Shown one piece after another: positions 22,167 through 35,300 of a stretch of 64,000 nt of DNA (its first letter is position 1; every line of letters begins with the position of its first letter). Source of the DNA: Nematostella vectensis (taxonomy: Eukaryota; Cnidaria; Anthozoa; Actiniaria; Edwardsiidae); assembly GCF_932526225.1 (NCBI RefSeq), contig NC_064038.1, positions 5,996,741-6,060,740 of the forward strand. The letters run 5' to 3'. The translations under genes were made by a program, and so were the position numbers. The notes below the pieces were generated by a model. It made no database searches, was not told where the DNA came from, and was given only the letters and a program-made list of their open reading frames with translations.

Positions 22167-24966
22167 TTACCTGTGGTTTCGTATTCTCTTTCTATGCTGT
22201 TCAAGCGCATCAGATGGAATATCCTCTGTTGACAGTAATAAAAGAAAATGCTCCACATCGTAGTCCTGAAAGAAAAGGGTGCAGGGAGGGGGAAAGGGGT
22301 GTCTTTCTAAGGATGCAAAAGCAAATAGGCCAATACTGATGCTGATCTCACTACTCAACCGTGATTGGCACAAAGCCGCAAGGTCCCCCGGATATCAGGG
22401 TCCTCGAATATGATAGATACAAAAGGGTACCCAACGAAATTTATAGATTAGGGTGGGGGTGGGGTGTTTTCGAAGGCCGCTAGGTGACATACAATGGGGA
22501 AGTGCGACAAGCAAATCCTTACCGTTGCATAGATATGACAAATTATCCCAGACAATTTCAGGCTGCGAAAACGTGTACATGCCCAGTCTCCCTCCAGCAT
22601 GCGTGGTATCCCACAGGTTACCCGTGTCAATAAACATCGAGTTGTCCTCGAATACTCGTAATCTGAAGAGAGGAACACAAAAGGAGAATCAATTACTGAA
22701 GAGTCCACTTAAACAGTCCACGTTTGCCGTCATATTGTCATCCTAGGGAAATACCAAGAAAGAAAGCATCCATTTCCATAGGCCTATTAAGAGAACTTTT
22801 AAGAAAAAGAAAAGTATAGCGGTGCTTAAAGCCACTAGGCCGGCCCAGTTTATTACCCTTTCCCTTCTTTAAGACATTCGGCGAAATACCTCATCAATCT
22901 GAAGAGACTTCTGGGCTTTTTGTGCCTTCTAATTAACTTGTCGAGGCGATAAGAGGACTGCTATATTTCTGCCTTGATATTTGGTGAAACCATTCAGTTT
23001 TTCAATCACCTTATCTATCTGAAGGTACTGCTAGACTGTGTTTGCTCTAATTGCCAGTTATAATTTGTGAACCCGTTGAGTATTTCAATTACCTTCAAGA
23101 ACTTTTAGCTGAGGGCACTGTTAGACTGTGTTGTTACTAACAGTTATAATTTCTAAACCCGTTGAGCTTTTCGATTTCTTTCAAAAACATTTAGCTGAAG
23201 GCACTGTTAGACTGTGTTGTTACTAACAGTTATAATTTGTGAGCGCGGTGAGCTTTTCGTAATTACCTTATCAAGCCGATGGAAGGCCGGTGCTTCAACT
23301 GAAAGTGATACTTGGTAAAGGGCTTCCATCCCTGATCGATGGCGTCCTTCCATATCATTTTCACCTGAGCAGGAAGCAAAGGGGTTCCAGAAGGATCAGT
23401 ACTAGGACCATTTTCAAACTCTCTAGTTGACTTGAAATGAAAATAAAATTTGTGCTTGGGGTTTGGCACTTATGGCTCTTCGGGTCTGGGTTTTCCGATT
23501 GATCTATTATAAGCGATTATGTCATCATCGACAGTTGTGCTTGTGTACATAAATGACCGGCCCCTGACATGTTTTGGGTGGATTATCTACTGCTCTCATG
23601 CTCTGTTTGAGGAAGAACAAAGGATAGCGATGCGGTACGTTCTTTAAGGATCAGTGATCGGTCCCTTACTTGATTGAGGTAGAGCTTAGCTACAAAAATA
23701 TTTCAAATTGACCTACTGAAAAATACTTGGGCTTTTATCGACGCTTGTGTTTGAGAAGATAAAAAGCTATGGGGATAGGGTTCTTCATGATGGAGGCGGG
23801 GCTTAGCTACAACTATGATATTCCACATTAATACCTTTGTGTTTAAAGAGATAAAAAGCTACAGGAATAGGGTCCTTCGGGGATCGTTGATCGGCCCGTT
23901 TGTAGCTTACCTCGTTAGGCGTATTTCCAGAGTGCCACATGGCGTTCCTCATCATAGGACTTGGGCCTTCGCTAGACTTAACAGCCTGGAATATTAATGG
24001 TAATGCAAAACGCTGTCCAGTCAATAGCGTATTACTATTATCTAGGACTATTACAGTTCTAAGCGCGCAACAGAAACCTTTACAGTTTTAGAAGGAGAGC
24101 CAAGCAGGATTCGAGAGACCATTAATTACGATTTTATTGCAATTCTAGGCTAAACGCAAACCGATTGCAGAATAACTGAACTTAGGTCGAAGTTTTGAAA
24201 AAAGCGACAGCGGTCCTAGATACACTTTTCTCTCGTGATCTCGCCAACAACAAGTGGTAATTGTACCGAAAAAACGAGGAGAGTCAGAGAGTTAGCCATA
24301 CCTTTATTTGAATCCCTGCTATAGCCGTGGCTCTAAAAGGTTTCGCGCTCCAGAACACTCTCCCGGCCTGCTTCCAACTGATGACATAGAAATGCTTGGC
24401 GTCTTGGAAGCTAAACACTAGCCCGATGAAATCGTCGTCGTACCTTGTATCCACGTACATAGTCCCGTTAAAGTCAACACCGCGGAATCGCTCATGACCT
24501 GCGAAGCACAAAAAGGATATTTAACGAACGAGGACGTTTTCCAGGAAGTTGTGACAATACAGACCCACCCATAGCCAGCAATTTAAAGTAATTTCCAGAA
24601 TTTTTTTAAAACTTGGCATAAACAATAGAGTGCCTATAGTCTTCAGAAAATTAGTTCTGTTTGTCGAGCTGCCAAAATCTGATCTCCTAAACAATAACCC
24701 GTAGTAGCTAACGTTCAAAACAAATCACATTTTAAGAGATCGCACTTAAAGACACTGTTTTCGCCATTATTTATACGGTAAAAAGCGCCATTTTGAAGTA
24801 TATAAAAATAAACAAACTTCTACTATCCAACTTTTTTCTCCTTTCAGTATATCATTCTCCGTATATATTGAACTATTTGAGCAGGGCCCTCCCTGTCACC
24901 AATAATTTACCGCTTACCGACTGCAATGGAAGGGTCACAATCCTTTGTCTGTCTGACGGCCGTGCC
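22167..24966 (-). CDS. Thrombospondin C-terminal lectin-like domain and stop
   Basis: Exons 24918-24966, 24302-24498, 23911-23985, 23267-23364, 22523-22662 and 22167-22225. Conserved family blocks: [41 protein letters not shown]-type strand, [54 protein letters not shown] and a final CNEDIPSDA tail. The domain attaches to cells and folds over the type 3 repeats. The 59-nt last exon was placed at the internal CAACAG acceptor because only this keeps phase and family ending; a longer exon using TTTCAG at about 22268 would hit a stop. Confidence 0.9.
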
Positions 24967-27900
24967 CTGAAATATACACATAGAACAAGAAATCAATCCT
25001 GCGGGTAAACATAAGCATTGCTTTGCACAAATCCTACACTTTAAAATCTCTCAAACAAACACACGTGAGACAGAGTAGGAAAAGATATTGAAGGAAGGTG
25101 GGGGGGGGGGGGGGGGGGTTAAGAATGTTTTTAGCCATCCAAATCTCTAATCGGGTGCCCTACATTTGTTAGGAGCTCTACTGAAATTCATACTCTATGG
25201 CGCTTGACCACTCGAGAAAGCAAATACACAGAATTAAAGGGCAGCAAAGACCTCTACAGGCCTGATAACAGCGACCTCACCTTTTGATCAACATGCCACT
25301 CTGGCCATTTACGTCTATCATTGTTGTTATCCAACACGAGCGTCTGCAGTCTTCGAAAGTTTGTCTTTTGCATGTTCCTGTCACTTGGGCACGCGTCTTT
25401 CACATCCGGGATACCATCCGCGTCAAAATCACCCTGACACTCGTCTCCTCTTCCATCCCCTGTCGGAAAAAGAAAAACGCTATGGTAATCGGATGTGACG
25501 AGAAAGCCGTAGCAAGGGGCCGCAGATTTGGGGAACAGGTCCTCCCCCCCCCCCCCCCCCCCCCCGCACATTATTTAAAAAAATTAAATAAGGGCGTGAC
25601 TGTGCCCCCACCCCCTGTATCTTACCCACCAACAATGTCAAAGCCTGCTACAGCTCTAGATCAATTCCTGTTGTTCATCCGGGTACCATTAGCGACCAAA
25701 ACCGCAAACCAATCTATTTAAGTTTTCTTAAAGCGGCAGTGTGACCAGTTTACTTCCGGGCGATTACGTAATAACCTCCGATGATTTTTAACGGAAAACG
25801 CGAAAAATATTTCAACCTTGTAAAAGCATTGAATGTGTCTATTGCAAGTTTCTTTGAGGATGTGGCTGGACCGGATGTCCTATTAAAAAGCGCGGATTCT
25901 AATAGAATCTTTGTCTCTTGTCCTTTGAGGTTTCCGTCGGATCTCCGGACTGGTAAAAATGCCGTGTTAAAAGGAACTTGGCTTATCCCTAATATTCTCC
26001 AGCCCTTTGCGCTTGCTATACTGGCTATTATTATAACTTCATTAAATTTATGTATTTTTTGTAACCGTTCTCTAAGCCAAAAGTGGTTAGCCACCTTTTC
26101 AAATTTCACACATTTCAAGTGATCCGTTAGTTAATTATCAGTTTTTAAAACTTTAAAACTCAGACCTGGTTTATATTGGAAATAAAGCTTAATTGAGTGA
26201 GCTCTAAAACCTTACACTCACGACTATACAAAACCATACAAGTTTTCGTAAAATATAAAGTATCTTTTTTTCGAATTGTAATAAAAATGGTCCTAGGCTT
26301 ACCGTCTAAATCCCGCTGCGTGGGATTAGGGACGAGTCTGCAATTGTCCACGTCGTCAGGGATACCATCGTTATCATCATCATCATCATCGCAGGGGTCG
26401 CCTGGGTACAAACATAGCGAGAATCATCATCTGTCAAACCCTATATTCCATACAACTACAGAACAAGTCCCGACACCTTGCCGAACTTGTACCGATCACG
26501 TTCCGACACCGTACCTTTTCCGTCGACTCTTTATCTGCCAAACACAATCTTCCAAACCACACCCGAACAAGTCCCGACACCTTACCGTACTTGTACCGAT
26601 CTCTCTTCGACACCGTACCTTTTCCATCGACTCTTAATCTGCCAAACACAATATTCCATACCCCTACCGAACAAGTCCCGAAACCTTAGCGTACTTGTAC
26701 CGATCACGCTCCGATACCGTACCTTTTCTTACGACTGCCAAAAGCTATCTTCCATACCTCTGCCGAACAAGTCCCGACACCTTAGCGTACTTTTACCGAT
26801 CACGCTCCGACACCGTACCTTTTCCATCGACTCTTAAAGCCGCATTGTCACCAGTTTACTTCCGGTCGATTACGTAACACAATCTCCGATGATTTTTAAC
26901 GGAAAACGCGAAAAATATTTCAAAATATTGAAAGCGGTTTGTCTATTGCAAGTTTCTTCGAGGATGTGATTGATAATTTAGAGCGGATGGCATGTAAATA
27001 TCTCGGATTCTAATAGATTCTTTTGTCTTTTAACGGTCGAGGTTTCCGTTTGACCTCCGGAAGTGAACTGGTGATAATGCGGCTTTAATCTGCCAAACAC
27101 AATCTTCCATACCCCTACCGAACAAGTCCCGACGCCTTACCGTAATAGAACCGATCACGCTCACGTACCTTTTCCATCGCCATCGTTGTCTATCTGGTCG
27201 GGGTTTGAGAGTCCAAGACAGTTATCTATACTGTCATCCACGCCATCACGGTCGTTATCCAGGTTCGTGTCGCACTCGTCACCCAACAAGTCGTAATCCT
27301 TGTCACCCTAGAGGAAAAGACATATCAAATATCCACTTATAAAAATATGTTGTCTAAATGATTTATGGTAGATATGGTAGAGCACGCATGAATGCCAGGT
27401 ATTTCTGGACTCGTAAATAGCTGCCTCGAAAGTAGAAAGAACAAGATAAAGATTTTCGTGAAAACGAGCAAAAAGGTACAATGTTGTATAAGCAAATATA
27501 GCACAGGACCCCCCAATCATCTGGAGTACGGTGTTTAAGCAAATATTGCACAGAACCCCAAATAATCAGGAGTACGGTAATCAAATATACCACAGGACCC
27601 CCAATTATCTGGGGTATGTCGTATGAGCAAATATACCACAGGACGCCCAATTATCTGGAGTATGTTGTATAAGCAAATATACCACAGGACCCCCAATTAT
27701 CTAGAGTATGTTGTATAAGCAAGTATACCACAGGACCCCCAATCATCTGGAGTACGGCAAGCAAATATACCACATAGGACCCCTAATTATCTGGAGTATG
27801 GCCCCCATACCTGCCCCTTGTTCGGTGTGTTGGGACAGTTATCGCACTTGTCGCCGATCTTGTCGCCGTCGGTATCCGTCTGCCCCATATTCGGAATGGT

Positions 27901-30038
27901 AGGGCAGTTGTCATGATCGTTATGAATGCCTGCAAGCAGGAACACACATTGACACATGTCAATCAAATTATCTGTAGTTTGTATCATTGCTTATTTGTTA
28001 ACAAGTATGACCATGTAGTTTACCTTTGATGCAAGAGGATTTATAAAAATATACAAATTTTTTATTTATTTCTATAATGTCATATTACTTGCGTGACATG
28101 CTTACGTGACATGTATGCGTGACTTACCGTCACCATCCTCATCTTTATCGCATCTTTATTACATGTCACGCAAGTAACGTCACATTGCTTGCGTAAAATG
28201 TTTGCGTGACTTACTGTCACCATCCCCATCTTTATTACATGTCACACACAAATAACTTCAAATTGCTTGCGTGACATGTTTGCGTGACTTACCGTCACCA
28301 TCCTTATCTTTATCACATCTTTATTACATGTCACACACAAATAACTTCAAATTGCTTGCGTGACATGTTTGCGTGACTCACCGTCACCCTCATATTTATC
28401 ACATCTTTATTACATGTCACACACAAGTAACTTCACATTACTTGCGTGACATGTTTGCGTGACTTACCGTCACCATCCTTGTCATGGTCACACTTGTCGC
28501 CAATGCCGTCTTCGTCAATGTCGCCCTGCCAGAGGTTGCTGTGGTACGGACAGTTGTCACACGCATCGCCGATAGTGTCAGCGTCGTAGTCGTATTGGGC
28601 CGGGTTGGGTATCAGCACACAGTTGTCCTGATACGACAAAGTTTCTTATTATAATGGCAACATTTACAACAGCATAATCATCATCATCAATGCAACACTA
28701 CCACTATTATCAATATATCATCATTATTATTTAATTAGAATCACTGTTATCATTTTTTCATTGTTATGATTATTAAGCTGGTGTGACTTCACCATCGCCA
28801 TCATTATTGAAAGCTGCATCACTATCGCTACTATAAAGCCCCATCGCATTGCGGGCGAATTCTTGCTCGACTGACCACAAAACAAAGGAAATTTCAGAAA
28901 ATCCATTTTCCATTTTGACATTACCTTTGTCCTATAGTCAGTCAAGCGAAAATTTGCCAGCAATACTGGCAGGTGCTGGCGCAGTTTGCACGGGGCTTTA
29001 TCGTCACGCACAACACAAAACACTATCAACATTTTCATCATCATCATCATCATCATCATTACTATCACAATCATCATATCACCATGATCATTAGTACTTG
29101 CATCATCATCACCATCATGATCATCATTACCATCAAAATAATGATCATTATCATCACTATCATCATCACTTAACACCGCCACCATTTTCATAATCATCAC
29201 CAGCCTAATTTTATTATAATTGTCAGCAAAGCTGTTCAGATTACCCGGTCGTTATTGATGCCATCTCCGTCAATATCATCATCGCACGCGTCCCCTACGC
29301 CATCTTTGTCCAGATCGTCTTGCCCCTTGTTGTACGTGGAGGGACAGTTATCCTGCAGGGAGAAAAAGTCTTATGTCGTGTTCACACTAGTAAGAAATAT
29401 GAGGAATAGTTATCCTAGAGGGAAAAAAGTCTTATGTCGTGTTCACACTAGTAGGAAATATGAGGGATAGTTATCCTAGAGGGAGAAGAACTCTTATGTC
29501 GTGTTCACACTAGTAAGAAATATGAAGGATAGTTATCCTAGAGGGAGAAGAACTCTTATGCTCTTATGTCGTGTTCACACTAGTAAGAAACATGAGGGAT
29601 AGTTATCCTAGAGGGAGAAGAACTCTTATGTCGTGTTCACACTAGTAAGAAATATGAGGGATAGTTATCCTAGAGGGAGAAGAACTCTTATGTCGTGTTC
29701 ATACTAGTAAGAAATATGAGGGATAGTTATCCTAGAGGGAGAAGAACTCTTATGTCGTGTTCACACTAGTAAGAAATATGGGGGATAGTTATCCTAGAGG
29801 GAGAAGAACTCTTATGACATGTTCACACTAGTATGAAATATGAGGGACAGTTATATCCTGCAGGGGGAAATTAAGTCTCATTCACAGTAAGTCGTGTTCA
29901 CACTAGTGATAAATTTAAGAGAAAGTTATGCATGTTCAAACCAGCCATAAAAATGAGCGCAATATTGTATTTTTGTATTTATAAAAAGGTTTGCGAAAAA
30001 AAAGTTGGAACCGCTCTAAAAACGCAAAAGCCCCCCCC

Positions 30039-30069
<31 letters not shown>

Positions 30070-32295
30070 ACACCCACACACAAACACATTTGGGATGCTG
30101 GCAAAGGAGTAGTTTGTGAGCGGACCTCGTTCAGAGGAACCTTACCGCTTTACAATTAGGTTGTGAGCAGTTAAGGGCTGCATCCGGGAACCCGTCATGA
30201 TCTCTGTCTCGGCCACAGTGGATTCCGTTTCCGGCGTAATTCGCGGCGCACTGCAGAGAGATCAGCGAAGGCATCAGTTACCGAATGAATTGAAGGTCTA
30301 TTTCATGTGACAGGAAATTATGACTATTATCCAACATTTTCTATCGACATTCAACGTCCTATTCAGGAACAGCACACAAAGACAAGGTGTATATGCGGTA
30401 TTATTCACCTCCTACTATATCTCAAATTCAAAGCACCATCCACTTCGCAGAGGAATACCATTATTCAAAATCCTTTACATCTAGCAGTGGGATACAGCGC
30501 ACACAGAAAGTGTAGATTGCAGGTGAATATGTTTTTTATTATCCTACCTCACATCTGAAGTCTCTTCCTCCCCGGAGTGGGATACAGCGGGCATAGAGAC
30601 TGCAAGGGTTGCTTGTATGGTCCTTTGGGTCGCAGTAGTTGAGGAAGGTGCAAGCGATAAGAGGATCACCGGTGTAGCCATTAGGGCAAGGTGTGCAGCG
30701 GAAACTACCCTGGAAACACAGAACAGAGTGAAAACTTCCCTATGAAAACACAGAACAGAGTGAAAACTTCCCTATGAAAACACAGAACAGCGTAACACAG
30801 AACAGCGTGAAAACTTCCCTATAAAAACAGAGAACTAAGTGAAAACTACTCTATGAAAACACAGAACAGAGTGAGACCTAGCCCAAGAAAACAGAGAACC
30901 GAGTAAAAATGCCCTATAAAAAGCAAACAGAATAAAAACTACCCCATGAAAACAAAGAAAAACACTACCCTATGAAAACATAGAATAGAGTAGAAACTAC
31001 ACTTTGAAAAAAAAAAAAAACAGAGTAAAAACTACCCTATGAAAACAAAGAACAGTTTCAGTAATACCCTATTAAAAACAGGACATAACTTACTATTGTA
31101 TTTATGCAAGTTGAGGGCGACGAACAGAGTTCGGTGTTCTCGGCACATTCATCAATGTCTTCACAGACCTGTCAAAAACCCGACATCAAGTATATATAAT
31201 ATTGTATTTAATAAAGTCTATATTATACTTTTAGCTCTGAGCTCGAATACCAAGTGTGAAAAAGCAGCCATTTCCATCAGGAAAGCTGTGATGTGTTTGA
31301 ATAAATATAAACTTTTATTATTATCTTGATTATTTCGAGATTTTTCGCAGATTTTGAACACATCTTTTTTATTTAATAAAAGGTTTATCTATACTAATCC
31401 CAAGTTTACAGGAATAGTTGCGTAACCAATGCTGTGCTCCGAATACTAACCTGTTTCTTGGTGAGAGCGTCGTATCTCCCGATACCTTGCGCCGTCTTCT
31501 TCGTGCCCCTGTATCCTGCCGGACAGGGGGCACACCAGTAGCCAGGGTTACGGTTATAGCACACGCTCACGTCAGCACAGGGACTAAAGATACACTGAAG
31601 AAAACAATTTAAAATAAAAGCAATCAGTACCATGAAAATACCGTGGTGTTTATCACAATAGGCGCCCGGCACTTTAAAATCACGTTACGTTATTTTGCGT
31701 GAACTTGCCTTTCAATAAGGCACGTGATTTCTTAGGGCAAGTCGCCTATTAGATGTTTCGACGATCATCATGATCATCACCATTATCATCATCGTCGCCG
31801 TCGTCGTCGTCGCCACCGCTACCATCACCATCACAATCACCATCACCATCACCACCACCATCACCATCACCATCACCATCACCATCACCATCACCATCAC
31901 CATCACCATCACCATCACCATCACCATCACCATCACCATCACCATCACCATCACCATCACCATCACCATCACCATCACCATCACCATCACCATCACCATC
32001 ACCATCACCATCACCATCAACATCACCATCACCATCACCATCACCGTCACCATCACAATCACCATCACCATCACCACCACCTACCTCGTCAATATCAGTG
32101 CAGTTGATTCCATTGCCCTCCATGCCAAGCGGACAGTCCCCACACTCGAAGCCCTGGTCGCTCGTTGGGTCATTGATACAAGGGACGCCGGGATAGCAGG
32201 GCTTTAATCTGCAGAAGTCGCGCACTAAAACAACAGACATTCATCAGAAAGCTACTCAGGGACGGACCGATGAATATTTAATGGGGAAAGGGGAT

Positions 32296-32345
<50 letters not shown>

Positions 32346-35300
32346 AACAATCCTAAAGAACACTCTATATTTACTAACAAAAATTAAAGGCAAAATCATC
32401 GAGCACAAAAAGTGCCCAACCAGGTTCATTTGTTATAACATCAAAACCTAAATACATTCACAAAAGTGCAATACAGTGACGAGTCACTGGTTGCCTCCTT
32501 GCACTTGGTCACCGTACCAGGGTCATCTACTGTAATTTAATATTGCCAAGCAGTGTTTATCAATTGTTTTAGTCACTGGTGTTGCCGTAACGGGGGTATT
32601 GTATTGATTTTTCTTTACAAACCTCGGCACATTTGGCAGTTTTCCACGATTTTTCTCAAATACTTGACTTCAGCAGCCTGACACACAAAACAAAATATCG
32701 GGTTAACATGATTGAAATTCTTAAAAAGTATTCATGTTTGAATAGATTAACGCGTCGGTTGTCGTTTACCGCGTATGAACTAAGAGCTCTCTGCTAAATG
32801 TATGACGGATAAATGACCTATATCCATTGTATGATCATGTCATTCAGTCGTTCTGACCTCTGTCACGAAATGGTCAGAGCCGCTGAGTAGGAGACTACAT
32901 CAGAACCGCTACCTAAACATGTGTTGGGGTGCGCGGTGAAAACTAGGGCTGGACTTAGTGTGCGTCTCTACATACACTAAGGGGGTGGGTGGTAGAAGGG
33001 ATGGGGGGTGAGAGTGTAGTTGTTTTGCTTACTTGTGTTGGGGGGGGGGGGGGAAGGGGGCTAGAAGGGAGGAGGTAAAGTGTAGCGTGAACTCGTATTT
33101 GTGTTGGGGGGAGGGGAGGGTAGGAGGAAGGAGGGGTAGAGATTATCTGATTCTATTATTTATGTTGGGGGGGGGGGGTAGGAGGGAAGGGGTGGGTAGA
33201 ATGTAGGCGGTTCTTTTCCTTGTGTTAGGGGGAGGTGGTAAAAGGAGGGATGGGGTAGAGGGTAGCAGGTTCTTTTACTTGTGTTCGGGAGGAGGGGCTA
33301 GAAGGGAGAGGGGGAAGGTAGAGTTTAGCTGGTCTTTTACTCGTGTTGGGGTGACGGGGCTAGATGGACTAGGAGAAGAGAGATTATCATGTCTCTTACT
33401 TGTGTTGGGGGTAGGTGGTAGAAGGGAGAGGGCTAAAATGTAGGCGGTTCTCTTGTGTTGGGGGGAGGTGGTAGAAGGGAGGGATGAGGGTAGATGGTAG
33501 CTGGTCTTTTACTTGTATTGGGGGAGCGGGGCTAGAAGGGACTAGAAGGGGAAAGATTAGCATGTCTCTTACTTGTGTTGTGGATGGGGGGACGGGGCAA
33601 GAAGGAGGGGGCTAGGATGTAGGCGGTTCTCTTACTTGTGTTGATAGATCATAGCGTATATCCATGATGAGTCCCATCAGATCCGCGACCATAGACTGCG
33701 TCAACACGTGCTGGTTGATGGGCGGCCCTGGAGATTTAACTGTATTCAAAGCACTTATTAGCGTCATGACCGTTAGCGCGTACATGAGTTAGACAGGTTA
33801 CAATAAGGTCTTTATACTTACACATGCAGGGATCATTCAGGTTATTGCTCGACTTAAATGGGTTCATGCACGGGACTAAAGGGGGCAGGTCACTGTTACG
33901 TGCTGTGAGCCAATCAGAGCTCTGCTTTAGTCACGTGTTTGTCTAGTAGTCACGTCTGTCTGCCAATAGGTATAAAAAATGTCGCGTTTCGCTCAAATGA
34001 AACAGCTCTTGTCAGCCACACCTTTGTTATTGCTTCCTTTTAATATTAAAACACAAATTATTGGGTAAAAACGAAATAACCATCTAAAGACAATATTTAT
34101 TACTTCATTTTCAAAATTCAATCGAAAATATTAGAATAGTTTCCTCAAATCAGCCGATGGTAGTGGATTCCTTTTTTCTTAATTAGGATGACAAAATTGC
34201 TGCTGACAGAGCTTTTAACATGCCTTATTCAAAACGAGCAAGTGTTCTTACCCGGTGTTGGCGCACGTACAGCTGCCTGTACAGTTGAGTCATGATAACT
34301 CGAACCTCCAAGGGAAATCGAAAAGAGTTCGAGTTACCGAGGGTTTGATATATGGAAAAGTGGGTAGAGTTAGCTAATGGTTCGAGTTACCCAGGGTTCG
34401 AGTTACCAAGGGTTTTGGTTATCGAGGGTTCGAGTTACCGAGGGCTTGATATATGGAAAAGTAGGTGGAGTTAGCTAATCGTTCAAGTTATCGAGGGTTT
34501 AATATATGGAAAAATATTTGTGGATAGCGAAAGGCTCAAGTTAGCAAGAGTTCGAGTTCGATTTATGGATTTATTTGTGGCGAAATGGAAGGGAATGTTA
34601 TTCTGATTTCGCAGTATTTACCTTCTCTGTTACACTTGTTTATTCCCACGTAGTCCTCAAGTTTTCGCTTGAAAACTATGTCAAGTTGCCGAAGATAGCC
34701 CTGCAAAAAAATAACGTTCAAAGGAATCACATGAATTACAAAAAGAGTACAGTTTTATTATTGGCATGTACTTCACGGCTGAATGCTATGTAGACTACAA
34801 TCCCAGGGTTAAACGATAAACGACAACCCAACTTCTAACCCTAACCCCAGGGTTAAACGATAAACGACAACCCAACACGTAACCCTAACCCCAGGGTTAA
34901 ACGATAAACGACAACCCAACTTCTAACCCTAACCCCAGGCTTAAACTATAAACGACAACCCAACTTCTAATCCTTACCCTAACACTAATCCCAGGATTAA
35001 ACGATGAAGCATATACAGTGCCCGTATAGGCGCATGTCATGCCCCTCACACGAACCGTCCCGCAGGTCAAATAAAAACCGCTTCTGTATGAAACTTATTC
35101 CGCTATCACGTGAACGCAATACGAAAGAAATGCTGAGCTCCTTTATTATGTGTACAGACACTATAACTTATCTTAAAAAAACCCTCCCTGCGCGTCACCG
35201 TTCATTTGAACCCCAGTGCCGTAGATTATCCCTTATTTTCCATCCTTCCATTTGTATTTAACCCTAACTTACTTACCTTGCATTTGTATTTAACCCTAAC

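Noticed and set aside
22226-22373. Longer last exon for thrombospondin starting at TTTCAG near 22268
   Set aside because: Joined in phase from exon 22523-22662 it meets a stop and loses the conserved CN-D-.-P ending; the internal CAACAG acceptor fits phase and family.
23640-23910. Possible donor array after thrombospondin exon 23911-23985
   Set aside because: Repeated GATAGGGTTCTT and GCTTAGCTACAA segments are present, but none copies the ACGAG|GTAAGC junction convincingly, so it was not counted among the splice-junction arrays.
31712-32240. Met/Val and Asp/Gly repeat frames over the hexanucleotide tract as genes
   Set aside because: Pure microsatellite translation; only the part at 32085-32224 is a real exon.
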